In this document: positions 24,205 to 31,906 of the stretch, one piece after another
How positions within the stretch are numbered: the first letter of the stretch is position 1
Layout of the letters: each line of letters starts with the position of its first letter
Assembly: GCA_902768105.1 (NCBI GenBank)
Contig: CACXJZ010000037.1
Span: 1 to 52,712, forward strand
Length of the DNA: 52,712 nucleotides
Reading direction: 5' to 3'
Origin: an uncultured Prevotellaceae bacterium
GTDB lineage: Bacteria > Bacteroidota > Bacteroidia > Bacteroidales > Bacteroidaceae
The notes under the pieces: model-generated
The model's input: the letters and a program-made list of their open reading frames with translations, nothing else
The model's database searches: none
Told to the model about the DNA's origin: nothing
Translations under genes and position numbers: made by a program

Positions 24205-24717
24205 CTATCTATTTTTCTGTTTATACTCCTTAATCGTTGTCATTGCTTTCGTCAGGTACTTGTAAACCATCACCTTACTGATGCCCAGTTCGTTGGCAAT
24301 ATCCTGATACTTCATGCCTTGCAGGTGTCGCATTTGGAAAACCATTAGTGTCTGACCTGTCATGTTTCGTTTGGCATACTCCATCAGTCGCTCCCACCGC
24401 TCTGCGTAGGCAGGTTCCGTTTCGCCGTAAGTCAATGGCACTTGGTTAGCCGAATCGGAAGCTTTCTCTGCGGTGTAAGCCTGTTCAAACCTCGCCTTCA
24501 CCTCCTTATGCTCCAACAGGTTCAGGCAACGATTCTTTACGCTCGTTATCAGATAGCTCTCAACGTTCTTTGGCATAATGTCCGTCTTCACCAGCTTAGC
24601 AAAAACCTCACTTACCACGTCGCGCGATTCCTCGTCGTCGTAGAGCATCGTCCTCGCCAATCGTATCATCTTGTCGTAGTGTTGACGGAAAAGCCGTTCT
24701 ATCTCTATTTCTTTCAT
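24205..24717 (-). CDS. ECF RNA polymerase sigma factor (FecI-like)
   Basis: A 170-residue sigma-70 family ECF factor. Region 2 is visible in FRQHYDKMIRLARTMLYDDE and VVSEVFAKL. Region 4 lies in MRHLQGMKYQDIANELGISK with the helix-turn-helix. It directs transcription of the receptor operon, probably including itself. It is first in the operon sigma, anti-sigma, receptor. The upstream region has a 10-bp inverted repeat over the presumed promoter (24784-24813). Confidence 0.9.
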   Translation of the reverse strand: MKEIEIERLFRQHYDKMIRLARTMLYDDEESRDVVSEVFAKLVKTDIMPKNVESYLITSVKNRCLNLLEHKEVKARFEQAYTAEKASDSANQVPLTYGETEPAYAERWERLMEYAKRNMTGQTLMVFQMRHLQGMKYQDIANELGISKVMVYKYLTKAMTTIKEYKQKNR

Positions 24718-24783
24718 CTACTATAATAGACAGGAAAAGGTATCCAAAAGCTAACCAGAATTCTATATTTTTACAGAAAAAAG

Positions 24784-24813
24784 ATATTTGCACCGGTTCC
24801 ATTGTGCAAATAT
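24784..24813. promoter_or_regulatory. 10-bp inverted repeat over the ECF operon promoter
   Basis: ATATTTGCAC and GTGCAAATAT, 10-base spacer. The right arm contains a minus-strand TATATTTG (24814-24807). A second TATATTTG-like box (TATCTTTG, 24895-24888) lies further upstream. Neither has a clear -33 partner. Confidence 0.5.
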
Positions 24814-24908
24814 AGTCATTTCTACCTATTTATATAGTAGGCAGAAAGCGGAAATGTTACAGTTCATTGTTCATCAGTTTTGTTTGACAAAGATACGGAA
24901 AACGGCAC

Positions 24909-24948
24909 AAAAAGCCCTCGGCAAAGTCCAGAAATCGGGTGCCGAGGG
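24909..24948 (-). terminator. terminator after the short TlpA-like gene
   Basis: CCCTCGGC (24915-24922) pairs with GCCGAGGG (24941-24948). On the minus strand a T-run (24913-24911 and on) follows. Confidence 0.75.
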
Positions 24949-24980
24949 TGAAAGTCTTAAACTAGTTAAAGAAATTTGCG

Positions 24981-25433
24981 CTATTTTTCCGCCTCGGCCT
25001 CTTTGATCTTTGCTAACAGTTCCTCGCGCTTCGTCTCGTTGGTACCATGGACGGCGTGGCGGACGATACCCTTCTTATCGATAACAATGGTGAGGGGGAA
25101 CCCCTCGGTGCCAATCCATGCCATCATGTCCTTGGCCTCGACGAGGTGCGTCCATGTGAAATGGTGCTTGTCGGTAATGCGCTTGGCCGTCTCGGCGTCG
25201 TGGTATGTGGCAGAGAAGAACATTACGTCTGGCAATTGCTCTTTCCACTCGGATAGGATGGGCATTTCGGCACGGCAGGGACCGCAGCCGGAATACCACA
25301 GATTCAGCACCATGACTCGCCCCTTCACGCTGTCGGTCGTCCAGATACGCCCTTCCATATCAATCTCGCTGAAATGCGGGAATAGCTCACCTACCTTGGG
25401 TGAGTAGAGAAATTTGGGGACTCTATGATCCAT
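24981..25433 (-). CDS. thioredoxin-like TlpA-family protein lacking an export signal (shortened)
   Basis: A 150-residue thioredoxin fold with WYSGCGPCRAEMP, the redox pair at Cys50 and Cys53, and the cis-Pro region GFPLTIV. Relatives in such loci have an N-terminal signal peptide and a DUF4369-like domain of about 200 residues. This protein begins at MDHRVPKF, only about ten residues before the redox domain, and has no signal peptide. It overlaps the end of the C39 transporter gene by 11 bases. The simplest reading is that a deletion removed its front part together with the ATPase half of the transporter. If made, it would stay in the cytoplasm. Confidence 0.75.
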   Translation of the reverse strand: MDHRVPKFLYSPKVGELFPHFSEIDMEGRIWTTDSVKGRVMVLNLWYSGCGPCRAEMPILSEWKEQLPDVMFFSATYHDAETAKRITDKHHFTWTHLVEAKDMMAWIGTEGFPLTIVIDKKGIVRHAVHGTNETKREELLAKIKEAEAEK

Positions 25434-26481
25434 GTGCAAACATCTTATGGTCGAGCACAGCCCTTCGTTTCATGAATAGCCATACCCACGCCACATAACA
25501 GGCACTGCCGACAAAGAAGATGAGGAAAATCATCCAGTTATAGAACAAAATGACTAAACCGAAAATAATGATGTTCACAATAGAGAACAGAGTGGAAAGG
25601 CAGGTACTGGTCAGGAACTCCTGTATGCGGGTATGGTCGCCGGTGCGTTGCAGGATGTCACCAGTCATCTTGGTGTCGAAATAGGCGATGGGCAGACGCA
25701 TCAGTTTGGCCAGATAGTCAGAGAGCAACGCAATGTTCACCCTGAGGCCGACATGCAACAGTATCCATCCGCGTATGAATTCTACCGACGTACTGCTCAC
25801 CACCAGCACCAGTTGTGCCAGCAATACCAAATATATGTAGTTCAGATTCTGGTTGGTGATACCGAAATCTACAATACTTTGAGTCAGAAACGGCAGAATC
25901 AGTTGTATCAGCGAGCCTGTGGCCAGTCCGATGAACAGCTGAACTATCAGGCTTCGGAACGGTCGCAGGTATTCGAACAGGAACAGCAGGCTACGACGCA
26001 CCTTCTCCTCTTCCTCGTCTTCCTGCCTGTGATAAAACGCTGGTGTTGGCTCCAGACATAGTGCAATGCCCTCGTCTTCCCCGTCAGCACAACTACTAAG
26101 CCAACACTGCTTGAACTCTTCTTCGGTATAGGTCAACCTGCTACCAGCTGGGTCTGCCACGTAGAACATCGTTCTATTCTTTCCCTTTTTTACCTTGTAC
26201 AGCACCACAAAGTGGTTCTGGTTCCAGTGTATGATGCATGGAAGGGACACGTCTTCCACCAGGCGTTCCAATGGCAGTTGCACGCCAATGGTATGCAACC
26301 CTATTCGTTCTGCTGCCTCGCTGATGCCAAGCAGTGAAACGCCTTGCCGTGAGATGAAACACTGTTCACGCAGGAACTCTGCGGAGTAATGCCGCCCATA
26401 GAAAGCCGACACCATCCTGAGGCATGTCGGCCCGCAGTCCATGGCGTCATGTTGGGTGTAGAGGGGAAATCCTCGACTCAT
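25423..26481 (-). CDS. C39-peptidase ABC transporter, truncated (peptidase and membrane part only)
   Basis: A 352-residue N-terminal part of a peptidase-containing ABC transporter, which normally has about 700-730 residues. The C39 peptidase domain is complete: Cys16 in DAMDCGPTC, His90 in NQNHFVVLY and Asp110 in VADPAG. Such domains cut leaders after a double glycine. Membrane helices follow from about 175, but the chain ends at HKMFAHGS before the end of the membrane domain. The ATP-binding domain (Walker A, signature) is absent. The stop lies 11 bases inside the short TlpA-like gene. Either it is a broken exporter, or the peptidase still works with another ATPase. The start overlaps the TlpA-like gene upstream by 4 bases. 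Confidence 0.85.
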   Translation of the reverse strand: MSRGFPLYTQHDAMDCGPTCLRMVSAFYGRHYSAEFLREQCFISRQGVSLLGISEAAERIGLHTIGVQLPLERLVEDVSLPCIIHWNQNHFVVLYKVKKGKNRTMFYVADPAGSRLTYTEEEFKQCWLSSCADGEDEGIALCLEPTPAFYHRQEDEEEEKVRRSLLFLFEYLRPFRSLIVQLFIGLATGSLIQLILPFLTQSIVDFGITNQNLNYIYLVLLAQLVLVVSSTSVEFIRGWILLHVGLRVNIALLSDYLAKLMRLPIAYFDTKMTGDILQRTGDHTRIQEFLTSTCLSTLFSIVNIIIFGLVILFYNWMIFLIFFVGSACYVAWVWLFMKRRAVLDHKMFAHGS

Positions 26482-27683
26482 TGCGCTCCTTCCCTTGTCA
26501 GTTCCTCCAGCTTCTTGATGAGATCATCGTCCTCACGGTCAAGCAGGTAGTTACGGGGGATGGAGCCGTCTGCAACCAGCTTTTTCATGTCTTCACGTAA
26601 GACGCCTTGAGTATCCGTGCCTTTGTAGTGATGCAGTGTTTCCAGACGATGCTTGGGAATACTCTGCCGCCATATCTTATCGTCCTTGTCTATGGAGACT
26701 GCACAACAGACAAAGTCGTTCTGGAACATACGCTGGGCCAGTACGATGTTGGGCATGGCCTGGATGCAGGGAATGCACCAGCTGGCCCAGATTTCCACAA
26801 GAACATACTTTCCCTTAAAAGAGGAAACAGGATGGCTCTGCCCAAGGCTGTCGGTAAGCGTTACATGCATCGTGTCGCCGACAGCCAGCGTGTCGTTCTT
26901 CTGGACATGACTGATGACGGAAACACGAGAGGATTCCACCCGCTTGATGATTTTACGATAAACTTTTGACTGGGCAGACGCGTTAGGCCAGGGCTGTCCT
27001 AAAAAACTCCTTTGTATTGGCGGATAACTAGGGAAACGCTTATAGTTGTATTTCACAAGCTCACGATATTCATCCTTACCAAATTGTCTTACTAAGAGTG
27101 AATGCGATAAGTCAACCAGATACGGTGATGTTGAGTGGCGTGCAATATCTCTTACATACTCCAGTTTTTCTGTGCGACATCGGTTAATCTGGAAATTGAG
27201 TTGAGCCATCTTTTCCTCTGAAATACCATAAAGGCTCAGTGAATCTTCCCACAGCATCCTTTGTTCATTATACCTGCCAGAAGTTTGCCAGAAGTCCAAG
27301 AAAGCCTGATGATGTTTACCACCTTTAATCAATTTCTTATATGTCATTCCAAGCAGATTGTCCTCTTCTGTTATTTCTACTTCAACCTTATCTTTCGAAC
27401 TAACTAAAAAGACCATGTGCAACGGTCCACGCTTTGAAAACATTAAGATTAATTCATTCTCATACGGAACATATGCCTGTAAGGTATAAGTGCTCTTCTC
27501 TGGTGTGATGCTGACAGAGTCACAGATGTTATACTCATTTCCTAAAAGTGTATAAACATATGCAGTCTGCTCCACCTCGTTGATGTAAGGGCTGACGTGC
27601 ATCGTCAGCGTAACGTTATGACTGCTTTGCGCCATGCAAATGGCAGGAAGCAATAGGAGTGCAGATAAAAAAAACTTCTTCAT
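26478..27683 (-). CDS. exported TlpA-like thioredoxin with N-terminal DUF4369-like domain
   Basis: A 401-residue periplasmic protein with signal peptide MKKFFLSALLLLPAICMAQS. The N-terminal half is DUF4369-like (beta-rich, about 20-130) followed by a helical part. The C-terminal half is an AhpC/TSA-type thioredoxin domain with WASWCIPCIQAMP, redox cysteines 303 and 306. It probably reduces or reshuffles disulfides of an exported substrate; the neighbouring VKOR protein would supply oxidation. The start is set by the signal peptide at 27683; the longer frame runs into the precursor gene. Confidence 0.8.
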   Translation of the reverse strand: MKKFFLSALLLLPAICMAQSSHNVTLTMHVSPYINEVEQTAYVYTLLGNEYNICDSVSITPEKSTYTLQAYVPYENELILMFSKRGPLHMVFLVSSKDKVEVEITEEDNLLGMTYKKLIKGGKHHQAFLDFWQTSGRYNEQRMLWEDSLSLYGISEEKMAQLNFQINRCRTEKLEYVRDIARHSTSPYLVDLSHSLLVRQFGKDEYRELVKYNYKRFPSYPPIQRSFLGQPWPNASAQSKVYRKIIKRVESSRVSVISHVQKNDTLAVGDTMHVTLTDSLGQSHPVSSFKGKYVLVEIWASWCIPCIQAMPNIVLAQRMFQNDFVCCAVSIDKDDKIWRQSIPKHRLETLHHYKGTDTQGVLREDMKKLVADGSIPRNYLLDREDDDLIKKLEELTREGAQ

Positions 27684-27732
27684 TGTCGTTTTTTCAAGAG
27701 AATGGGGATAATCCCCACTCTCTGTTAATATG

Positions 27733-27972
27733 TTACTCTGGATCAGCATAGATAGAGGCTTCTGTGCAACTAATGTGGTAGCCGCTACCATTTGCACCAT
27801 ATTCGAAAAAGCATTGATTGTATGCTTGTTCTTCTGAATTTGCTTCATAATATTCATATACAAAAGTTCCTCCAAATTCAGAATTACTGATAAGGCATTT
27901 GTATCTCTTGCCTCCTTCAATCTGATTCATCTGGGTTTTGTTCATTTTGAACGCTTCTAATTTCTCATTCAT
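27733..27972 (-). CDS. GG-leader peptide precursor (natural product / bacteriocin-like)
   Basis: A 79-residue peptide. The leader MNEKLEAFKMNKTQMNQIEG ends in a second G, giving a double glycine at 20-21, the cut site for a C39 peptidase. It matches the Bacteroidales GG-leader precursor type (TIGR04149-like). The core of 58 residues has three cysteines (26, 54, 69) and is acidic and Tyr-rich, ending IYADPE. It sits between the VKOR-type protein and the exported thioredoxin, just ahead of the C39 transporter gene, as expected for a disulfide-containing exported peptide. The target and activity are unknown. Confidence 0.8.
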   Translation of the reverse strand: MNEKLEAFKMNKTQMNQIEGGKRYKCLISNSEFGGTFVYEYYEANSEEQAYNQCFFEYGANGSGYHISCTEASIYADPE

Positions 27973-28015
27973 AACGATATTTATTTTAAATTATTATGAC
28001 TGGCAGAGCATTTTA

Positions 28016-28052
28016 GGTCAGTCCGCCATTTCTGACCGTAACATTGCAATGT
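28016..28052 (-). other. hairpin and palindrome before the precursor gene
   Basis: GGTCAG and CTGACC form a perfect 6-bp stem (28016-28037), next to the 12-bp palindrome ACATTGCAATGT (28041-28052). They lie between the VKOR gene and the precursor. No TAnnTTTG box is seen, so they may mark RNA processing or attenuation that raises precursor mRNA. Confidence 0.4.
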
Positions 28053-28059
28053 TTATTTC

Positions 28060-29388
28060 TTATAGGATATACAGCAAATCTTTTAATGAATACAGGTCTG
28101 GAAGCAAATGCCCGTTTATGATGACGGTCGGGGTCTGAGTGATACCTTGGCGAAGGCAACACAGCATGACTTCAGGCTTGTCAAGAGAAAAGACCTTGAC
28201 CTTGGCTTTGGCCGCCAAAGCCGGCAGGTACTGCCTGATACGGCTACAGGCTTCACACTCCGGATGCACGACGATGCTGATGACATACCCTGTGTCAGCG
28301 CCACTACGTTCTGCATAGCAGTCGGGCAAATCATCCCTGGATGGACTTCGCGACAACAAGAAGTCGAACATGTCCTTACGGTAAATATGCGACAGCTTCA
28401 CTTGAAAGCCTTGCCTGTTTCTGGCATCCTTCAATATTCGGCGTGTGCAATACCATAGCATGTATGACAACAGGACAGAAAAGACGAACGGAAAATTCAC
28501 CTGTAAGGATGGGACATGATGTTGCAACCCTAACAACAACGTGTCGGCCCAGACCATAACGTTGACGACCATACAAAACAGGCAAACCTTCTTTACAACA
28601 AGGAACTGCAGGATAACAGAATAAAGCGTAAACAGGCAACCGACAGCCAGCAGCACCATAGACCAAGTCCAATAGCCATCGGTGGTTAAAACAGCATATA
28701 GCAGCATGGTCACAAAGAAAAGAAACGACAGGTCACACATGCGGAACAGACCGAATATCCGGTTTCCACCTGACTGTTCTATTTCTTTACAATTAACCCA
28801 TTTCCCTATACGACAATATTTCCACAAAAAAGTCGAATCACGATACTCCCGATATAGTAATACTGTAGAGGTATAAACACCTGTCAAAATGAGGAGGAGA
28901 TGAAGCAACCTAACTACATCATAAGACATAAACAAAAAAGAGAAAGCAGCCATAAGCAGTGGCAGGAACAACAGATGATGCCGCTTTATCCAGTCAGTTA
29001 CATCGTAAAGCCAAATACAGCGGAATGTCGCGGTATGTTCTGTCCTCTCGGCCGTCAGTGCTACGCCGTCCCATCTCTTCAGGAACCGTTCCAGTAACAT
29101 ATCCTGCTCACCCAGCAGACTGACGAACTGCTTGTCTGAGTGTGTCACCACCTGATATGGTTGCGGCTGATGGGGCATGGATACGAGGAAAGGAGTATCT
29201 AACTCCTGTAGATACTCCTTGGGTAACTGATAGACCGCATTTCGGATGCCGAGGCTATCCAAGGCATCACTAATACCACGGATGGTATTGCCTAACGGTG
29301 TGTCAAGCTGTTGGCGAATAACAACCTTGGGGACATGGATATGTAATGTCCCCAAGAACTGCTGAATAACATCTGTAGTATTTTTCAT
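28060..29388 (-). CDS. VKOR-family disulfide oxidoreductase with inactive C39-like and thioredoxin domains
   Basis: A 442-residue integral membrane protein in three parts. Residues 1-110 form a C39-peptidase-like domain without a catalytic Cys. Residues 138-310 form a vitamin K epoxide reductase domain with helices, the loop cysteines 192 and 200 and the quinone-site pair CLFC at 269-272. Residues 365-442 form a thioredoxin-like domain with CEAC (378-381) and the cis-Pro region QTPTVII. It forms disulfides de novo with quinone as acceptor. Its place next to a three-Cys GG-leader peptide suggests it oxidises that peptide. The start is 15 bases after the DUF3244 gene. Confidence 0.85.
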   Translation of the reverse strand: MKNTTDVIQQFLGTLHIHVPKVVIRQQLDTPLGNTIRGISDALDSLGIRNAVYQLPKEYLQELDTPFLVSMPHQPQPYQVVTHSDKQFVSLLGEQDMLLERFLKRWDGVALTAERTEHTATFRCIWLYDVTDWIKRHHLLFLPLLMAAFSFLFMSYDVVRLLHLLLILTGVYTSTVLLYREYRDSTFLWKYCRIGKWVNCKEIEQSGGNRIFGLFRMCDLSFLFFVTMLLYAVLTTDGYWTWSMVLLAVGCLFTLYSVILQFLVVKKVCLFCMVVNVMVWADTLLLGLQHHVPSLQVNFPFVFSVLLSYMLWYCTRRILKDARNRQGFQVKLSHIYRKDMFDFLLSRSPSRDDLPDCYAERSGADTGYVISIVVHPECEACSRIRQYLPALAAKAKVKVFSLDKPEVMLCCLRQGITQTPTVIINGHLLPDLYSLKDLLYIL

Positions 29389-29403
29389 TCTCTAACGGAT
29401 TAT

Positions 29404-29766
29404 TTAGAAGAATCCTATTAAATCCATGCTGCCGTAGATCAGCTCCAGACTGTAACGCTCGTCACAGACATACTGGGGCAGCCATAAGGTTACAGGCTCT
29501 GTGCCCAACGGAGTAACGATGCTGTAAATCACTTCGCCCTCCTCATTATAGATAATAATGGTGGCACTCTCAATCTGGAAAGGCGCAACGACATACACAT
29601 GAGTGTCATCGTAAGAGACGGACGGCAAACGGGCGGGAGCCTTGTGTTGTCGCGGTGACCCTGTTTGAGTGTCATCATAAGAAACTTGCAAGCCCATATC
29701 AATGACTTGCGAATAACACATGGTGCAGAAGCACCCTAAGAATAATACTAAAAATAATTTCTTCAT
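29404..29766 (-). CDS. DUF3244 domain secreted protein
   Basis: A 120-residue exported protein with signal peptide MKKLFLVLFLGCFCTMCYSQ and a beta-sandwich DUF3244 body (VSYDDTHVYVVAPFQIESAT, IIYNEEGEVIYSI). The start is ATG 29766; the longer frame covers the promoter. A duplicated word, VSYDDTQTGSP and later VSYDDTHVYVV, is notable. Genes of this family often accompany GG-leader peptide loci in Bacteroidales; function unknown. It is the first gene after a TACCTTTG box (29796-29789). Confidence 0.8.
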   Translation of the reverse strand: MKKLFLVLFLGCFCTMCYSQVIDMGLQVSYDDTQTGSPRQHKAPARLPSVSYDDTHVYVVAPFQIESATIIIYNEEGEVIYSIVTPLGTEPVTLWLPQYVCDERYSLELIYGSMDLIGFF

Positions 29767-29788
29767 AAGTTTTGTTTTTTTGAAGCTG

Positions 29789-29796
29789 CAAAGGTA
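29789..29796 (-). promoter_or_regulatory. -7 box of the peptide-export operon
   Basis: Minus-strand TACCTTTG, 22 bases before ATG 29766. The nearest TTTG lies 23 bases upstream, longer than optimal, as expected for an activated promoter. Confidence 0.6.
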
Positions 29797-29827
29797 GATG
29801 TATGTTAGCAGTAACGCCACAAAAGAG

Positions 29828-29871
29828 AGTTCGCAAAAAGTTCGCATTTGCTATGCGAACCTTTGCGAACT
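29828..29871. promoter_or_regulatory. nested inverted repeat upstream of the peptide operon
   Basis: Order: AGTTCGCA, AGTTCGCAT, short centre, ATGCGAAC, TGCGAACT. The inner arms pair with each other and the outer arms pair outside them, so there are four copies of the TTCGCA word. It could be an operator for the regulator encoded just upstream, or a terminator after that gene. Confidence 0.55.
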
Positions 29872-29899
29872 TCTTTAAAACAGTATCAAAACTTATGAT

Positions 29900-31630
29900 T
29901 TACAGGCTGTTAATCACTTCATCCCAGTCCTTTGCACTTCCTTTACAACCAAAGGCTTTCTGGTACAAACGGCTGCGAATAGAAGAAACAGAATTTTTCG
30001 CGCGCATGACCATCATGGCTATTTTTAACGGTTCCACCTGAGCTTTCAACAACAGGCAGACCTTGAGGTCTGTGGAATTTGGATGGCAAAGACTGTCTAT
30101 CTTTTGATTGAAATTCTCGTACTCCCGATTAATTACATTCTTCAACTCATCCCAATCATCATCTGTGATCTTTTGAGGCATGTCATGTTCAACCAAATCC
30201 ATCATTCGCAAAAAAACGGATGAACTCCTAATATTGTCTAATGCTCTCTTACTTTCAATGTTTTTTAGTCGTGCAATCTCATTGGATGATGTTAGTTTTG
30301 CTTTCTCACTTTCCATTTCTTTTCGCTGGTCAGCACTTAGCGTCGAAGATTGTTGAAGCAACTTTTCCAATTCTGCAATGCGCTGTTGGTTCTCAGCAAT
30401 AAACTTTTCTGACTGCAAGCGTTGCTCATTCTTGATACGTTTAAGTTCTTTCAGCTTCTCAGCCTGACGATGACGATATCTGTTGAAAAAGAAAATGGAG
30501 GTCAATGTTATAATAACAACACAACCGATAATACACAAAAGAATAAGTTTGACTTGCGCATTAGCAAGTTTCAGTAGATAATTCTCCTTTTCTTTAGACT
30601 GGTAATTATATGCGCTGTTGGCCTGAGCAATTGCACTGGTACTAAATTCTTTGTTTAATGTATCTCTATATGTCCGATACTGTTTGTGATGCAAAATGGC
30701 TTCATCTACGGAGCCCTTTTGTATGCTCATTTCTGTTAACTTCTCGTGTGCATAGCATTTTGCTGATTTCGTGCCGCATATTAGAAGCTTGTTTAACAGT
30801 AATTCAGCAGAATCTTTTTGACCGGTATCATAATAAACGGCAGACACAATGCTGAATACTGCGCTACTGTCAATTGATGTCACTTCGTTCATTATGCGTT
30901 TTGCGTAATACTTGGCCGAATCAATTTGTCCTGTTTTATGATATGCGTGAGTCAAGCTCATTTCTAAATCATGTCTCATGACTTCATCATGACAACTGAT
31001 AGCCAATGCTCTTGCTTTTATATAATATGGTAAGGCTTCTTTTTCTTGATCAGCCCATGCAAGGGAAGTGCCGATATCCCTTAGATTAAAAATCATTCCA
31101 AGTGTGTCGTTAATGACTTTGTCAAGTTTATAGGATTCCTTAAAGTTGTTTCGAGCTTCATCATACATTTTCCGATAGACAAAGAGGTAGCCCATTTGGC
31201 TATATACCTTACTCAGCAGGGCTGGGTTATCGTCTTTGGCAATCAGGAGAATCTCTGCCTTATGGAAATAGTCGAGGGCCTGCGGAACATTGTCGGCTTC
31301 TGCACAGATGCGTCCGCCATAGTAGTAGGCCAAGGGCTGTAGGCGCTCGTCACCATCGTCCTCGAAGTACGTCACAAGTCGCTCTGCCTGACTGTCTGAC
31401 ATTTCCAGGCTATCCAACTGGTCACAGACTTTGGCCTCTAACAGAAGGTAATACATCCGATTGGCCGTAGATAGCTCCAGCGTGTCAATGCCAGACAGCT
31501 GCACCAATGCACTGTCGGCATTGACGTCAATCAGGCTGTCAATGTCTGTGAGCACAGCATCGTACCGATGTCCGCAGCCTAACAGCAGCAGACCGCAAAG
31601 GCACGTAATAACAACGTAGCATCTCTTCAT
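29900..31630 (-). CDS. TPR-containing membrane-anchored transcriptional regulator
   Basis: A 576-residue protein with a lipoprotein-like signal (CLCGLLLLGCGHRYD, Cys at the end). TPR helices run from about 20 to 340, followed by one membrane helix (LILLCIIGCVVIITLTSIFF, about 355-375) and a coiled coil (RQAEKLKELKRIKNEQRLQS and on). The C-terminal helical domain resembles a LuxR-type helix-turn-helix (DLKVCLLLKAQVEPLKIAMM). This layout is widespread in Bacteroidetes, with sensing outside and DNA binding inside. It lies directly before the peptide operon and probably controls it. The TACCTTTG box ends 5 bases before ATG 31630, so the mRNA may be leaderless. Confidence 0.75.
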   Translation of the reverse strand: MKRCYVVITCLCGLLLLGCGHRYDAVLTDIDSLIDVNADSALVQLSGIDTLELSTANRMYYLLLEAKVCDQLDSLEMSDSQAERLVTYFEDDGDERLQPLAYYYGGRICAEADNVPQALDYFHKAEILLIAKDDNPALLSKVYSQMGYLFVYRKMYDEARNNFKESYKLDKVINDTLGMIFNLRDIGTSLAWADQEKEALPYYIKARALAISCHDEVMRHDLEMSLTHAYHKTGQIDSAKYYAKRIMNEVTSIDSSAVFSIVSAVYYDTGQKDSAELLLNKLLICGTKSAKCYAHEKLTEMSIQKGSVDEAILHHKQYRTYRDTLNKEFSTSAIAQANSAYNYQSKEKENYLLKLANAQVKLILLCIIGCVVIITLTSIFFFNRYRHRQAEKLKELKRIKNEQRLQSEKFIAENQQRIAELEKLLQQSSTLSADQRKEMESEKAKLTSSNEIARLKNIESKRALDNIRSSSVFLRMMDLVEHDMPQKITDDDWDELKNVINREYENFNQKIDSLCHPNSTDLKVCLLLKAQVEPLKIAMMVMRAKNSVSSIRSRLYQKAFGCKGSAKDWDEVINSL

Positions 31631-31635
31631 GCCTG

Positions 31636-31666
31636 CAAAGGTACAAATAAGCGAACAAAACACAAA
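31636..31666 (-). promoter_or_regulatory. promoter of the TPR regulator
   Basis: Minus-strand TTTG (31666-31663), 19 bases, TACCTTTG (31643-31636). Confidence 0.75.
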
Positions 31667-31729
31667 AAGGAATGCTGTATTTCTTTTTGTTTCCGAGCGA
31701 AAGTATCTTCGACCGTTAGGTCAAGGTTC
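31636..31729 (-). repeat. promoter-hairpin module upstream of the TPR regulator
   Basis: Minus strand: degenerate box GAACCTTG (31729-31722), stem TTGACC taac GGTCGAA, CGCTCGG, palindrome AAACAAAAAGAAA with TTCCTTTTTGTGTTT, GTTCGC, then TACCTTTG (31643-31636). The boxes are 86 bases apart. The first box has decayed from TAnnTTTG. Confidence 0.7.
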
Positions 31730-31755
31730 CCCAAATAATATGCAGAGAAACGAAG

Positions 31756-31784
31756 AGGCCGCTTCCGACGTTTCGGAGCGGCCT
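31756..31784. terminator. strong hairpin between the sigma operon end and the TPR regulator
   Basis: AGGCCGCT (31756-31763) pairs with AGCGGCCT (31777-31784), extended by CCG/CGG inside. Probably ends the topA-to-anti-sigma transcript. Confidence 0.65.
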
Positions 31785-31906
31785 TACTTCTACGTTAGTA
31801 TGTTATGAAAAATTTGAGAGAATTGAAACTTCACAGTTTTATTTATAGAGAAAGCATAGAAATGTTCGTCTTAATCAGCATAAGACCCGCAGGTCAAATG
31901 TTCTTA

